From positions 24,177,775-24,241,774 of the forward strand of contig OX155905.1 in assembly GCA_944588485.1 (NCBI GenBank): a stretch of 64,000 nucleotides of DNA. The letters are read 5' to 3'. Below, piece after piece: positions 20,358-30,552 of this stretch (position 1 is its first letter; each line of letters starts with the position of its first letter). This DNA is from Phosphuga atrata (lineage: Eukaryota > Arthropoda > Insecta > Coleoptera > Silphidae). Under the pieces are notes generated by a model. It made no database searches, had not been told where the DNA came from, and worked only from the letters and a program-made list of their open reading frames with translations. The position numbers were made by a program, and so were the translations under genes.

Positions 20358-22005
20358 ACTAACAACTTGTCAAGTGTTATTGCCTCTGCTGTGCCTGATC
20401 GTTGATAATCTCCTAGATGTGTTAACAAAGAACGGGTATAAGGCGGTTGGTTATGCAGACGATGTTGCCATCATAATAAGGGGTAAGTATGGTAGTATAA
20501 TCATGAACCTTGCACAGAGTGCACTCAACATCATGAACTGTTGGAGCAAGAAGGAGGGCCTTAGTGTCAACCCGAGCAAAACAGTAAACCCTTTACCAGA
20601 AAGATGAGAACTTGAAAGCTCCGAGAATTGATGGTCAGACGTTAGAATTCTCCGAGAAGGTGAAACATCTATGGGCGACCTTGGATAAGAAACTCACTTG
20701 GACTCAACTCGAATCTGAACAAAACACTCTCAAAAGCCACAGCGGCCTTTTGGATCTGCCGTAAGCTTTTTGGGAAATCTTGGGGACTAAAACCCAAAAT
20801 GGTCCTATGGTCTTACACAGCAACTCGTATGGTGGTACAAAACAAAGGAAACAAAAGACCCCAAAGCATGCTGCAAAAGCTTCAACGGTTCACGTGCTTG
20901 GGTATAACAGGAGCGATGCAATCTACTCCAACCACAGCAATGGAAGCTTTGTTGGACCTACTTCCACTGCACAAACAGGTAGAAAAAGAAGGTCTTCTCA
21001 GTGCTCTGAGGCTAAGGTGTACATCGCCTATTCAGACACACATGACAATAAGGTAACAAATCGGAGAGGAATTTTTGAAGCATCCCTGGGACACAATGTC
21101 TACAGAATACGACTTTGACACAGCCGTTGATTGAAGTGGTCATTAATGACCGCCAAAGCAGTGTTCAAAGAATCGAACATCTGAAAGACTAAGCGTCCAT
21201 GTGGTACACCGACGCATCAAAAACTGCTAAGGGTACAGGAATTGGCATATACAGCCGGAGTCACAGGGAGTCGACGGCATTGGGACAGGCTCCCACGGTA
21301 CTACAGGCTGAAATTATAGCCATTGAAAGATGCGCACAAATCTGCCTAAAGAAACGTCTTAAAGGAGTGCAAATCTACATCCTAATGGACAGCCAGGTAG
21401 CTCTAAGGAATTTAAAAGCCCACAACTGTAATTCCAAGTTAACCCGGATCTGTAAAAAAACCCGGAAGCAACTGGCGAAAGGTAACAGACTCACCTGGTC
21501 ACCAGGGCATATATGGAAATGAAATGGCCGACACACTCGCCAAAAGCGGGGCCGAGGCTCCATTCTTGGGCCCGGAGCCAACTGGTGGGCTTACAAAGGC
21601 CCACTTAAGGCAGGGCGCTAAGAAATGGGAAGAAGAGCAAAAGCAAACCTACTGGAGGAACACGCTAGGACAGAGGCAAGCTAAAATGCTCATAAACTAT
21701 TCTGCCGCAATAACGCAGCAGATGCTAAGCTTCTCTAGAAGAGAAATCAAAACGTTGGTAGGCATACTCGCAGGAAATTGTCCGGCGAGATATCACACAA
21801 AATGGGAAAGGCAGTGGAAGTTGCCTGTAGATTATGGGAATCAGACGAAGAAACCGCTGAACACATAATGTGCACATGTGTAGCGCTAGCACACACAAGG
21901 CTTGCCCACTTCGGGGTCGCAAGAATGACCACCTTGGAGCTGAGTAGCAAGCCTATCAGGAATACCTTAGACTTCGTTCACGAAGTTGAATTTCTGGGAG
22001 AGTAA
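20358..22005 (+). mobile_element. I/LOA-type LINE, RT palm to C-terminus
   Basis: The forward frames read LLPLLCLIVDNLLDVLTKNG, VGYADDVAIIIRGKYG (catalytic YADD at about 20450), CWSKKEGLSVNPSKT. Then, after shifts, FWICRKLFGKSWGLKPKMVL, LQRFTCLGITGAMQSTPTTA, and an RNase H domain from 21199: WYTDASKTAKGTGIGI (D), LQAEIIAIE (E), LMDSQVALRNL (D), GNEMADTLAKSG (D, after a shift near 21510). The tail has a Cys/His block near 21820-21890 (CRLWESDEETAEHIMCTC). All four RNase H acidic residues survive. Several frameshifts disable it, and RT box B is damaged. Its sequence differs clearly from the 33-kb element, so it is a separate family. Confidence 0.85.
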
Positions 22006-22089
22006 TTGTAGTAGGGTCAAGCACAATAGAACAAGTTGGTCGCAGTGCAGAAAGGTTTTGCAGCCAAACGACCCCTACACAACAAAAAT

Positions 22090-22401
22090 GTTAGTTCTAG
22101 ACATAAGCATAGACAGGATTAGATATAGACAGGACTAGATATAGACAGGACTAGACATAGACAGGACTAGACATAGACAGGACTAGACACATACAGGAAT
22201 AGACGTGAACAGGAGTAGAAACAGACCGGACTAGACTTGGACAGGACTAGACATAGACAGGACAAGATATGAAGCAGACTAGACATAGACGGGACTAGAC
22301 ACAGACAGCTGAAAATCCGACAACCTAAATTAGTGAGTCACGATGACTCAGAGACTAATTAAACAAGTCTACTCTTGCCAGACACTAGATAGGATTAGAC
22401 A
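22090..22401 (+). repeat. 16-bp satellite variant with higher-order tail
   Basis: AGACATAGACAGGACT-type 16-bp units, related to the 14-mer by GACAGGACTAGACAT wording, are repeated with substitutions (22125-22310). They are followed by ctgaaaatccgacaacct...agtctactcttg...tagataggattagac, the same tail as at 25.2 and 25.6 kb. The hAT element at 22402 interrupts it. Confidence 0.8.
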
Positions 22402-24267
22402 CAGTGCCGGCACGTGCGCCTGGTCGGACAGGCGTTCGCCTTACGGCGCCATATTTTTAGGGCGGCATATTTTTGTAGCAGCGATTTTTTCGTGCAGCAT
22501 TCTACTTTTTTAAAATGATATATATTTTTCGAATTTTCACTGATTCTTAGTTCTATCTTACCTACTACTTACTTTTAGTAGAATTGGATGTCAGGTTAAA
22601 ACTGGCAAAACTATTGATAGAGAAAATCGGAGATTATTCAAATTGGAACAGCAATATTGGCAAGAGGTATTAAAAGCTATTATAGCAACAATTTAATTAT
22701 GCGTATCGCAAATGTTAGCTCTCAGAGGAAGTTCGGATAAATTATTGCATATAATGAAAAGGAAATTTTTTTTAAATTATTAAATTTTTGGCAAAATTTA
22801 ATCCATTTATTAGTGAGCATTTAAACAGAGTTTAAAAAAATTCCAATTGTTCTCATTATTTGAGCACATAAATTCAAAATAACATAATAAATTTAATGGA
22901 AGAAAAAGTATGTGCTATTATTTCCAAAATTATAGAGACTAAATATTATAGCATTATTTTGGATTGCACTCCGGATGTTAGTAGAATTGAACAAATGTCT
23001 CTTGTTATTCGCGTTCTAAATAAAGATTCTGAAGAATTTGTTCCTAAAGAATATTTCATCAAGTTTTCACATATAGAATCATCTACTGGGGAGAGTTTAA
23101 CTGATTTAATTTTGCAAGAATTAGATAAATTAGGTCTCAAAATTGAAAATATACGTGGCCAGGGATACGACAATAGTGCAAACATGAAAAGTATGCATTC
23201 TGGTGTGCAAAAACCCATTTACATAAAAATCTTAAGGCCTTTTTCGTACCCTGTTCGTGTCATTCTTTAAACTTAGTTGTAAACGACGCAGCCAAAAAAT
23301 CTGGTGAACTAAGTAATTTTTTTTCAATTATTCAAGAATTGTTTGTATTCTTTTCTAGTTCTACTTCTAGATGAACTATATTAAAAAGACACATAAAATC
23401 GTTCAGTGTAAAATGCGTTAGTGCTATTAAACCACTAAGGTATGATTTGTCTAAAATTTATGATGTGCAGATAGAAATTTCTTTGGACAAAGAGAGGGAA
23501 AACTAGAACTCTAGCAAATAAAATTTCTAATTTCAAATTTCTTTGCAGTATTTTGTTTAGTATGAAGTTTTATCTAAAATTAATATAGGTTCAAAACTTT
23601 TACAAAGCCGATTACTTAGATTTTCCTTTTTTTAATTCCTATGATATTATCAGAATGTGTTAAAATATCAAATAGCGTAAATTTGTTTGGCTAAACATTC
23701 TTTTAAGATAATTTCGTATAAATAGTTCTGTGCAAATATTTTGTAAAGCTAAAGAATTAAGAATTAGACCTAAAAGCAAATTATTTATTTACGAAGGAAC
23801 AGATAAACCAATAGAAAATCTGTCTAAAAAATTTGAAGTTGAAGTTTTTAATTAAGTCTTAAATATTTGTACTAATTCTGTTACAGAAAGATTTACGCAA
23901 TTGGAAAATCATAACATAATTTTTTGAATTTTTATATGATATTCCAACATTAGCGCAAAAAAATTCGGACAAAATTCTTTAAAACTGTCAGGATTTGCAC
24001 ATGTACCTAACAGACGACATAGAACCTTTACATTTGTCTAACGAATTGCAAATTGTGCGAAATATATTAACAACAGGTATGACACCGCTGGATGCAGTGA
24101 ATTATATAGTAAATATTGTTATTAGAATTACATTTGTTTTTTATTTGTTAGTAAATAAAAGTAAATTAAATATATCATCGGTTTATTAATTTTTTTAATA
24201 TGTAAGGGTGTGGGGGCGGGGAAAGTTGTATTCGCCTTAGGCGGCATATTTTGACGCGCCGGCCCTG
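22402..24267 (+). mobile_element. hAT transposon (ZMYM1-like transposase), internally decayed
   Basis: It is bounded by CAGTGCCGGCACGT at the left and inverted CAGGGCCGGCGCGT at the right, with a perfect 8-bp target duplication ATTAGACA (22394-22401 and 24268-24275) in the satellite tail. The 22896-23270 frame reads IIETKYYSIILDCTPDVSRI, EQMSLVIRV, ENIRGQGYDNSANM; these are the first acidic block and the RGQ.YD..A.M motif of the ZMYM1-like hAT group. Beyond 23270 only short pieces remain (CHSLNLVVNDAAK-like region with stops at 23255-23300). The C-terminal dimerisation domain is missing here but exists in the inverted copy at 24.4-24.9 kb. Confidence 0.85.
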
Positions 24268-24578
24268 ATTAGACAGACAATATTATGTTGACAGGACTCT
24301 GCATACAAAGTTAGTTATTTATATCTAGTCCATTCTATATCTAATTCTGTCTATGTTTATGTCGAGAACTAACTAACTTTGTATGCAAAGTCCTGCCAAC
24401 ATAATATTTTCTGTCTAATCAGGGCCGGCGCGTCAAAATATGCCGCCTGAGGCGAATACAACTTTCCCCGCCCCCACACCCTTACATATTAAAAAAATTA
24501 ATAAACCGATGATATATTAAATTTACTTTTATTTACTAACAAATAAAAAACAAATGTAATTCTAATAACAATATTTAC
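24109..24578. repeat. Large palindrome 1
   Basis: The left arm (24109 to about 24317) and right arm (about 24370-24578) are inverted copies, nearly identical, each about 210 bp. They span the 3' end of the hAT element (CGGCATATTTTGACGCGCC, GTGTGGGGGCGGGGAAAG) plus its ATTAGACAGACAATATTATG flank. The spacer is TTTATATCTAGTCCATTC...GTTTATGTCGAGAAC, about 50 bp. The duplicated arm contains the hAT target-site copy, so the inversion happened after the hAT insertion. Confidence 0.85.
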
Positions 24579-24870
24579 AAAAAATAATATAGGTATAGAT
24601 ACTTTGACAAAATATAAAACTTATACAACAACAATAACTTATAAATAAAACAAAAAAAAATAAAAATTTACTCTTCTGGCTTTCTCCTTTGCAAAATTAT
24701 TAATGATGTTGTCGTAGTTTATTTTCTCTGTTATCTTATGTTCTATGGATAATATAGATACATTTATTGATCTTTGTTGGGCCATGGTTAGATCGCAAAT
24801 AATATTTAATTATTTTTAATTTAGAGAACGAACGTTCTCCATTGGCAACGGTAATAGGTAAAGTGTGAAA
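24420..24870 (-). mobile_element. Inverted second hAT 3' end with dimerisation domain
   Basis: It starts at CAGGGCCGGCGCGT (24420) and reads on the minus strand. From about 24870 to 24665 it gives TLPITVANGERSFSKLKIIK, YYLRSNHG and, after shifts, SILSIEHKITEKIN and IINNFAKEKAR. The 'P..VA..ERSFS.LK.IK..LR' block is the hallmark hAT C-terminal dimerisation domain. It is cut at 24871 by the second palindrome, so only the last part of the transposase is present. It comes from the same family as the element at 22.4 kb, in opposite orientation. Confidence 0.8.
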
Positions 24871-24871
24871 G

Positions 24872-25317
24872 TAGACTTGTTTTATTAGCCCCTGTGTCAC
24901 CGTCACTCACTAATTAGGGTTGTCAGATTTTCACCTGTCTATGTCTAGTCCCGTCTATGTCTACTCCAATCTATGTTTTGTCCTGGCTACGCCTAGTCCC
25001 ATCCATGTCTAGTCCTGTCTGTTTCTAGTCCGATCCATGTCTAGTCCTATATGTGTAGTCTTATTTATATCTAGTCCATTCTATATCTAATTCTGTCTAT
25101 GTTCATGTCGAGAACTAAGACTACACATATAAGACTAGACATGGATCGGACTAGAAACAGACAGGACTAGACATGGATGGGACTAGGCGTAGCCAGGACA
25201 AAACATAGATTGGAGTAGACATAGACGGGACTAGACATAGACAGGTGAAAATCTGACAACCCTAATTAGTGAGTGACGGTGACACAGGGGCTAATAAAAC
25301 AAGTCTACTCTTGTTAG
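24872..25317. repeat. Large palindrome 2, same spacer as palindrome 1
   Basis: The left arm (24872 to about 25068) holds reverse-oriented 16-bp satellite and the phrase AGTAGACTTGTTTTATTAGC. The right arm (about 25119-25317) is its inverted copy, almost identical over about 200 bp. The spacer TTTATATCTAGTCCATTC...GTTCATGTCGAGAAC is the same roughly 50-bp sequence, in the same orientation, as that of palindrome 1, with one visible change (C for T). Confidence 0.85.
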
Positions 25318-25925
25318 ACACTAGATAGGATTAGACGGACAATGTTAGATAGGCAGCACTTTGCATACAAAGTTAGTTAGTTCTCGACATAAGCTTAGAC
25401 AGGTTTGGATGTAGACAGAGCTAGATATAGACAGGACTAGACATAGAGAGGACTAAACACATACTGGACTAGACATGTACAGGACTAGAAACAGACAGGA
25501 TTAGACATGGACAGGACTAGTCATAGATAGGACAAGGCATAGACAGGACTAGACATAGACAGGACTAGACACAGACAGGTGAAAATCCGACAACCTAAAT
25601 TAGTGAATCAGGATGACACAGGGACTAATTAAAGAAGTCTACTCTTGTTAGACACTAGATAGGATTAGACAGAAAATGTTAAGTTGGTAGGACTGTGTAT
25701 ACAAAGTTAGTTCTCAACATAAGCGTAGACAGGGCTAGAAATATATAGGACTAAATATAGTCAGGACTAGACATATACAGGACTAGACACATACAGGACT
25801 AGACATGGACAGGACTAGAAACAGACAGGACTAGACATGAACAGGACTAAGCACAGAGAGGACAAGATATAGACAGGACTAGACATAGACGGGACTAGAC
25901 ATAGACAGGACTAGGCATTTATTGT
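25318..25925 (+). repeat. Two further higher-order units of the 16-bp satellite
   Basis: Unit A (about 25330-25660) and unit B (about 25660-25920) each consist of a non-satellite lead, TACAAAGTTAGTT...CGACATAAGC(T/G)TAGACAGG, followed by roughly a dozen 16-bp units (agacatagacaggact type). Unit A ends in GTGAAAATCCGACAACCT...tagataggattagacag. Matching positions between units (for example the ..cacatac(t/a)ggactagacatg.acaggactagaaacagac stretch) show that the whole block, not only the 16-mer, was duplicated. Confidence 0.8.
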
Positions 25926-26214
25926 TAATTATGTATTATTAATTTATGTTAACTATCTACCAAAACTTAAACTTTTGATCGATTTAATTGATCCACGTGT
26001 TTCCGTCAATTTAAGTGGTTTTTTTTTCCGTTTTCGCATAATTTTCATATAATTAAATGATATTTTTAACATCTCAATTAAATTTACATCAATCTACATA
26101 AATTTTCCACTTGCACACACAAAACAGGGAAACATTAAATATGCAAATTTTAAACATTTATTTGAAATAAAGAAAGAAAAAACAGCTAAACAGGATCCTT
26201 TAATTTACTTTTAA

Positions 26215-26665
26215 ACTTGTTTGTCTAGTCCAAACTAGTTTGCTTTGTCTTGGTCAACCTATTACTGCTTCTCCATTTCTGACTATTTCGACTTGTCAAC
26301 CTAGCCTTGTTTGTATAAACCTTTCTATCTGGATTTGTCTATTATCTATACAATTCTGTCTGATTAGCCTTCTCTTCAGAGTCCTGGCTCTCTAGTATGA
26401 ACTGTCTGATCTGGTCTGGTATTGTCTGCCTAGTCTTGTCTATCTAGCCTTATTGACCGAGTCTTGCCTATCCAGTCCTGTTCGTCTGATCTTGCCTATA
26501 CAGTCTTATTGGTCTAGTCTTATCAATCCACTCCTATTAATCTAGTTTTATCTGTTTATCTATCTGCCTAGTTTTATTTGTTCTCTCTTGTCTATCTAGT
26601 CGTGTCCGTCTCCGGTTAATTTAGTTTATCTAGCCTTGTCTGCTTATATATTCTAGTCCATTATT
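26215..26665 (-). repeat. Degenerate 14-bp satellite, reverse orientation
   Basis: tctagtcttgtctatctag-like units with heavy substitution. They sit between an AT-rich spacer (25926-26214, nothing recognised) and a GC-richer unassigned stretch. Confidence 0.75.
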
Positions 26666-27424
26666 GTATAATTTTGTTATGAGTCAGAATGTTAGATGAG
26701 ATAAAATTCTTGAGATTGTCGATAGCCTTTGACGCGGGCGGTTATAATAAAATGTATCATGGGTGTTGAATGGGGTTGAGTTGAAAGGGATACGAGCTGA
26801 GTTTCTGAGCGGAAATGCAGTCTGTCTGGGTAAATGACATGAGGAACGTGAGGGCAGAGGCGCAGCAGCCCTATTCTTGGATTTGTACAGGTGAAGCATG
26901 AATGGGAGTCACCAGGTATAAATTTTACACGTTTTTTCTTTTCTTTTGATTCGGATGGATTTGGTTTAGAATGGGAACTGGGAGTCGAGCGGAGAGAACG
27001 GCGAAGGAAAGATGGATTTTTTTTGATAAATGCAATTCGTTTGGAAAAAATCTAGTGCATAAAATTGGATTATTTTTACAAAAAAGTTTTTTGCTAAAAA
27101 GGTTTTTCTTGTCATAAGGATTTTGACTTCGGTGATCAACTAGTCTATAACTTAGTCTAACTAAGTGGTTCCCAAACGTTGTCGACTCACGGTACCTTTA
27201 GATTTATGAGTCTTTTTTTCGGGGAAACCCATTCCATTCTCACAAAAAATTATTTTGAAATCTTAAAATACGTAGATCAATGTGTTATAGATGTTACGGT
27301 AAAAGTACAAAATCTGTATATTATATGTAAATGGGTCATTCCATGTCAAATCGACCAGTAGTTGGAATAGACTCATTTCAATTTGAAAGAATTTTGGTTC
27401 TACCAAAGACATAAAATTAAAATA
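26666..27424. other. Spacer with possible transposon ends
   Basis: No gene. AGTGGTTCCCAAACG at 27166 resembles a hAT terminus, but no partner end was found. ATGGGTCATTCCATGTCAAA at 27331 looks like a repeat border; the sequence after it continues on the far side of the Tigger element (28768 on). Confidence 0.35.
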
Positions 27425-28767
27425 CAGTCGAACTTCCGTAACTCTAACTTCTATAACTCCAATTTTTCTATAACTCGAACTTTTTTAGAAATTCATACGT
27501 TTAGATAGCATTTTACATATAAATTAACTTCCATTACTCAAATTTTCCTTAACTCGATTTTTTCCATAACTCATAGTAAAAATGTGTACAATGGAAAAAT
27601 TTTACATAGAAAATAATCTCTATAACTCCAATTTTTTAACCGTTGCTTACTCTCCAAAATTTCTGGTGCCAGATATTGCTTATCATAAACCGTATCGTGT
27701 TTAATATAGTAAAGGCGCTAAATATTAATAAAATATTAGAGTTTAAACTCATTCTTTCCTCTTACCTCTGCAGTTACAATTCAATACGATGTCGTTATCT
27801 GACAAAGTGAGCTTGATTAGTGAAGTATGAAAAATAAAAAAGTGATTGCTGAAGACTTTGCGATTCCTCCAAGTACACTTTCTTCAATTATAAGAAACCG
27901 CGAAGAAATTTTGAACAAAGCCGAAAATGGTGCTATGTGATCTAAACTAATGATCGCGAACGTTTGAAAAAGTGTACCTACGAAGACAAAGACAAAGTTT
28001 CTTTGGAATGGTTTAAAATTGCGCGGGATAAAAATGTGCCTATGCCTGGTCCACTTATTAGAGAAAAGGCTCTTTATATTGAAAAAATGTCTTAAGACTA
28101 AAGACAAAAGTCTGAAGACAAAAACGTGGGACATCGATATTCAGCAAGCAACCATAAAATATTGTTTCAGAAAGGCTGGATTTAAAATAAAAGGCGAAAC
28201 AAACTGGAGTGAAGTAGATGATACTCTTCTGTCAGAATTGAAGTTCGCGTAGGACACGATCAGCATAACTTGGAAAATACAGTGTCTCTTAATGATTATT
28301 TATCTGTAGATGAAGATATGGATAACAAGATTACAAAACGCTAAGATGAAGATGTCTTATCTAGGCAATGAAACAGTGCCAATTCTACCCACGAACAAAG
28401 AAATGCGTAATTATTTAAATAAGTGCAGCAGATATCTGTGTTCATTATCTGCTTTGGAGAAATTTGTAGATAGAGAACTTTTTAATGGAAAACAACTAAA
28501 TATTACTGACTTTTTAAAAAAATAATAAATTAATTGTAGTTATTTTTAATTATTTATAATTACATAACATTATATTAATAATGTATACTTATTTCTTTTT
28601 TGTTTTTTATTTATAAATACATACATATGTTCACATTTACTTTGAATAAATTGTGTAAAGTAAAGTAGTTATGTAGCTTTGTAGTTATGTATTTCTCTAA
28701 CTCGAATTTTCTACAAGTCCAATTTTTTTCGTGAACTATGGTAATTCGACTTAGGGAAGTTCGACTG
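27425..28767 (+). mobile_element. Tigger/pogo-type transposon, internally deleted
   Basis: The ends are CAGTCGAACTTCC... at the left and the inverted copy ...GGAAGTTCGACTG at the right, flanked by TA (27423-27424 and 28768-28769), the pogo/Tigger target. The transposase is forward: SLSDKVSLISEV and AEDFAIPPSTLSSIIRNREE (27790-27910; CENP-B-like helix-turn-helix), then fragments. Next come TIKYCFRKAGFKIKGE (28147-28195) and a C-terminal SRYLCSLSALEKFVDRELFN (28419-28478). The jump from the DNA-binding half to 'IKYCFRKAGF' means the DDE catalytic core is deleted. In-frame stops occur near 27828, 27938, 28250 and 28308. Confidence 0.8.
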
Positions 28768-28769
28768 TA

Positions 28770-29124
28770 TTTGTTGTCGAAAGTCATGCAAAATCAAATG
28801 TATCCTCTTTAAAGAGAGTACATAGTCTTTTTTGTAACAATATTAGTTTTAAATATATATTATTAAACTACATATTTCAAAAATAAACAGAAAACTGGAA
28901 AAAAATAAAAAATATTTGAATTTAGAACTTTGGTTTATGATGGGAGAAACTCCACAGAACCCCACACCAAGTTTCAGGGCTGATTCTTTGATCCAAAATA
29001 AGCTCTTAATGCATATGGGGTCAAGGGTCAAAAAACGCGTAGTTTGTGAGATACGAGACAAAAAAAATGCAGAACAATTTCGGTAAATAAAAACTAACAA
29101 TAATATCCAAAACATAATATGAAG
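28770..29124. other. Repeat-like spacer right of the Tigger element
   Basis: Continues the sequence found left of 27425. Contains GGGTCAAGGGTCAAAAAACG and 'gtttgtgagatacgag', which look like part of a dispersed repeat. The minus-strand frame 28849-29280 has no domain I recognise. Confidence 0.35.
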
Positions 29125-29721
29125 CAAGCTTAAAGCAAACGGAACACAGCCTGAATATATACATATATTCAGCCTTTCCGGAGCTCTATAACAATAATGG
29201 AGTCTTGTTTGGACTACCAAAACAAATCTCACATGAAATTTGTAAGTTATTTTATAGCTTTCAGTCCACCTTCGTGGCACTCAACAAAAACCATAAAAAT
29301 AACATTGTTTTTAAGATTATTTAGGCTGTGTTCCATTTGTTTTAAATTTGTATGATTTTCTATCTTATCAGTTCAATAAATGTCTCTCTCACAAAATGTC
29401 AAAATTATAAACATCTAACCTTAAACACGACATGGTTTTTCAATTGAGTGGTTTACAAATTATTGTTCATGGAAGCAAAGCTGTGCTGATGAGAGATATA
29501 TCTCGAAACGCGTCCACAGAGGGCTATCCACTTAAGGTATCGGAAAGACATGATCTTAAAAAAATGTTATTTTTATGGTTGATAAAAATAACTGAGATGA
29601 GTTATTAAGAGATGTAAGATTTGTTTTGGTAGTCCTAAAAAGACTCAATTATTGTTATAGAGCTCCACAAAGGCTGAATATATTTATATATTCAGGCTGT
29701 GTTCCGTTTGTTTCAAGTTTG
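29125..29721. mobile_element. Foldback element with a ribozyme in its loop
   Basis: The left arm (29125-29234) and right arm (29612-29721) are inverted copies of about 110 bp. Both contain AACGGAACACAGCCTGAATA, GGAGCTCTATAACAATAAT and GGACTACCAAAACAAATCT or their complements. A second inner inverted pair, ACCATAAAAATAACATT (about 29289-29306), matches 29564-29582. A further direct relative of the arm end, AGGCTGTGTTCC(A/G)TTTGTTT, lies at 29322. The roughly 250-bp loop holds the hammerhead at 29481-29519. No ORF or transposase. Confidence 0.75.
29481..29519 (+). ncRNA. Hammerhead ribozyme, minimal type I
   Basis: All conserved parts are present in order: stem I 5' strand CTGTG (29481-29485), core CTGATGA (29486-29492), stem II GAGA-TATA-TCTC (29493-29504), GAAA (29505-29508), CGCGTC ending in the GTC cleavage triplet (29509-29514), and stem I 3' strand CACAG (29515-29519), which pairs fully with CTGTG. 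Predicted self-cleavage is between 29514 and 29515. Stem III is reduced to A-U and C-G with a 2-nt loop, too small to close on itself. Known Penelope and retrozyme hammerheads with such short stem III work better as dimers, so this one may need a tandem or paired copy. Confidence 0.85.
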
Positions 29722-29939
29722 TATGATTTTCTATAACGTAGGATGTTTTCACCAATTCTATAATATGAAGCGATTAATTTGTACCAAAAAATAATCGGTG
29801 TTTCTTTCCCGTTGCGATAAAACCCAAAAAAATATGAATTTGCCATTGCTTTACGATATTATAGTCACTTTTAGTCTATTGAAAATTGTGTGTTATGCTC
29901 ATAAATCTACCCAATAGTCTTTCAAAAATGTATTCTTTC

Positions 29940-30552
29940 GCGAAACTAGCATATATACATTTAGCTTATGGTGCTGCTGACGGCAACGGCCGAGCAACTG
30001 CAAGGATTTATGGAGAACGTTTTCCGAATAGCAAGCAGTCTCATCAAACAACTTTGCAGCAATTCATGGACTTCTTAGAGAATGTGGAAAATTTGAGAGG
30101 TCTATAACAGGTACAGAACGTGATGGAACGGTTCGTACTGTGGTATTAAAGGAAAGTGTATTGGATGCTGTTGCCAATAATCCAAAAACTAGTGTTCGAA
30201 CTGTCGCACACAAACTTGGAAACGGTGCTTCAACAGCGTGGCGAGTTCTTCACGGACAGGTCTTACACCTTTTTAGACATTGTTCCACGAGTACAGTTTT
30301 GTGGATGGTTCTTGAATATGTATGCTATTCTAGAACCACCCACAAAACTGTTTCCAGACTGAACGGTTTCAAGAGTTAATACTTTTTACTGCCTAGTCCG
30401 CATTTTCTGCGTTTTCTGTGAGGCAGGGAAGGAATGCTCGATAGCCATGCACATAACATGCACTTGTGGGCTGGAAAAAATCCTCACGCAACACATAGTA
30501 CAGGTTATCAACAGAGATTTTCCATTAATGTTTGGTCTGGGGTTGTAGGCTA
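29940..30552 (+). mobile_element. Tc1/mariner-type transposase, 5' part (split by the pogo-like insertion)
   Basis: The forward frames read LAYGAADGNGRATARIYGER, FPNSKQSHQTT, the DUF4817-type helix-turn-helix typical of this insect Tc1/mariner-like group. After shifts come VLDAVANNPKTSVRTVAHKL, then DSHAHNMHLWAGKNPHATHS (about 30440-30500) and QQRFSINVWSGVVG, ending at 30552. The continuation lies at 32427. Many stops and frame changes make it a pseudogene. Confidence 0.8.

Noticed and set aside
27166..27185. AGTGGTTCCCAAACG, like a hAT terminus
   Set aside because: No partner end or transposase in correct orientation; the element next to it is a Tigger.
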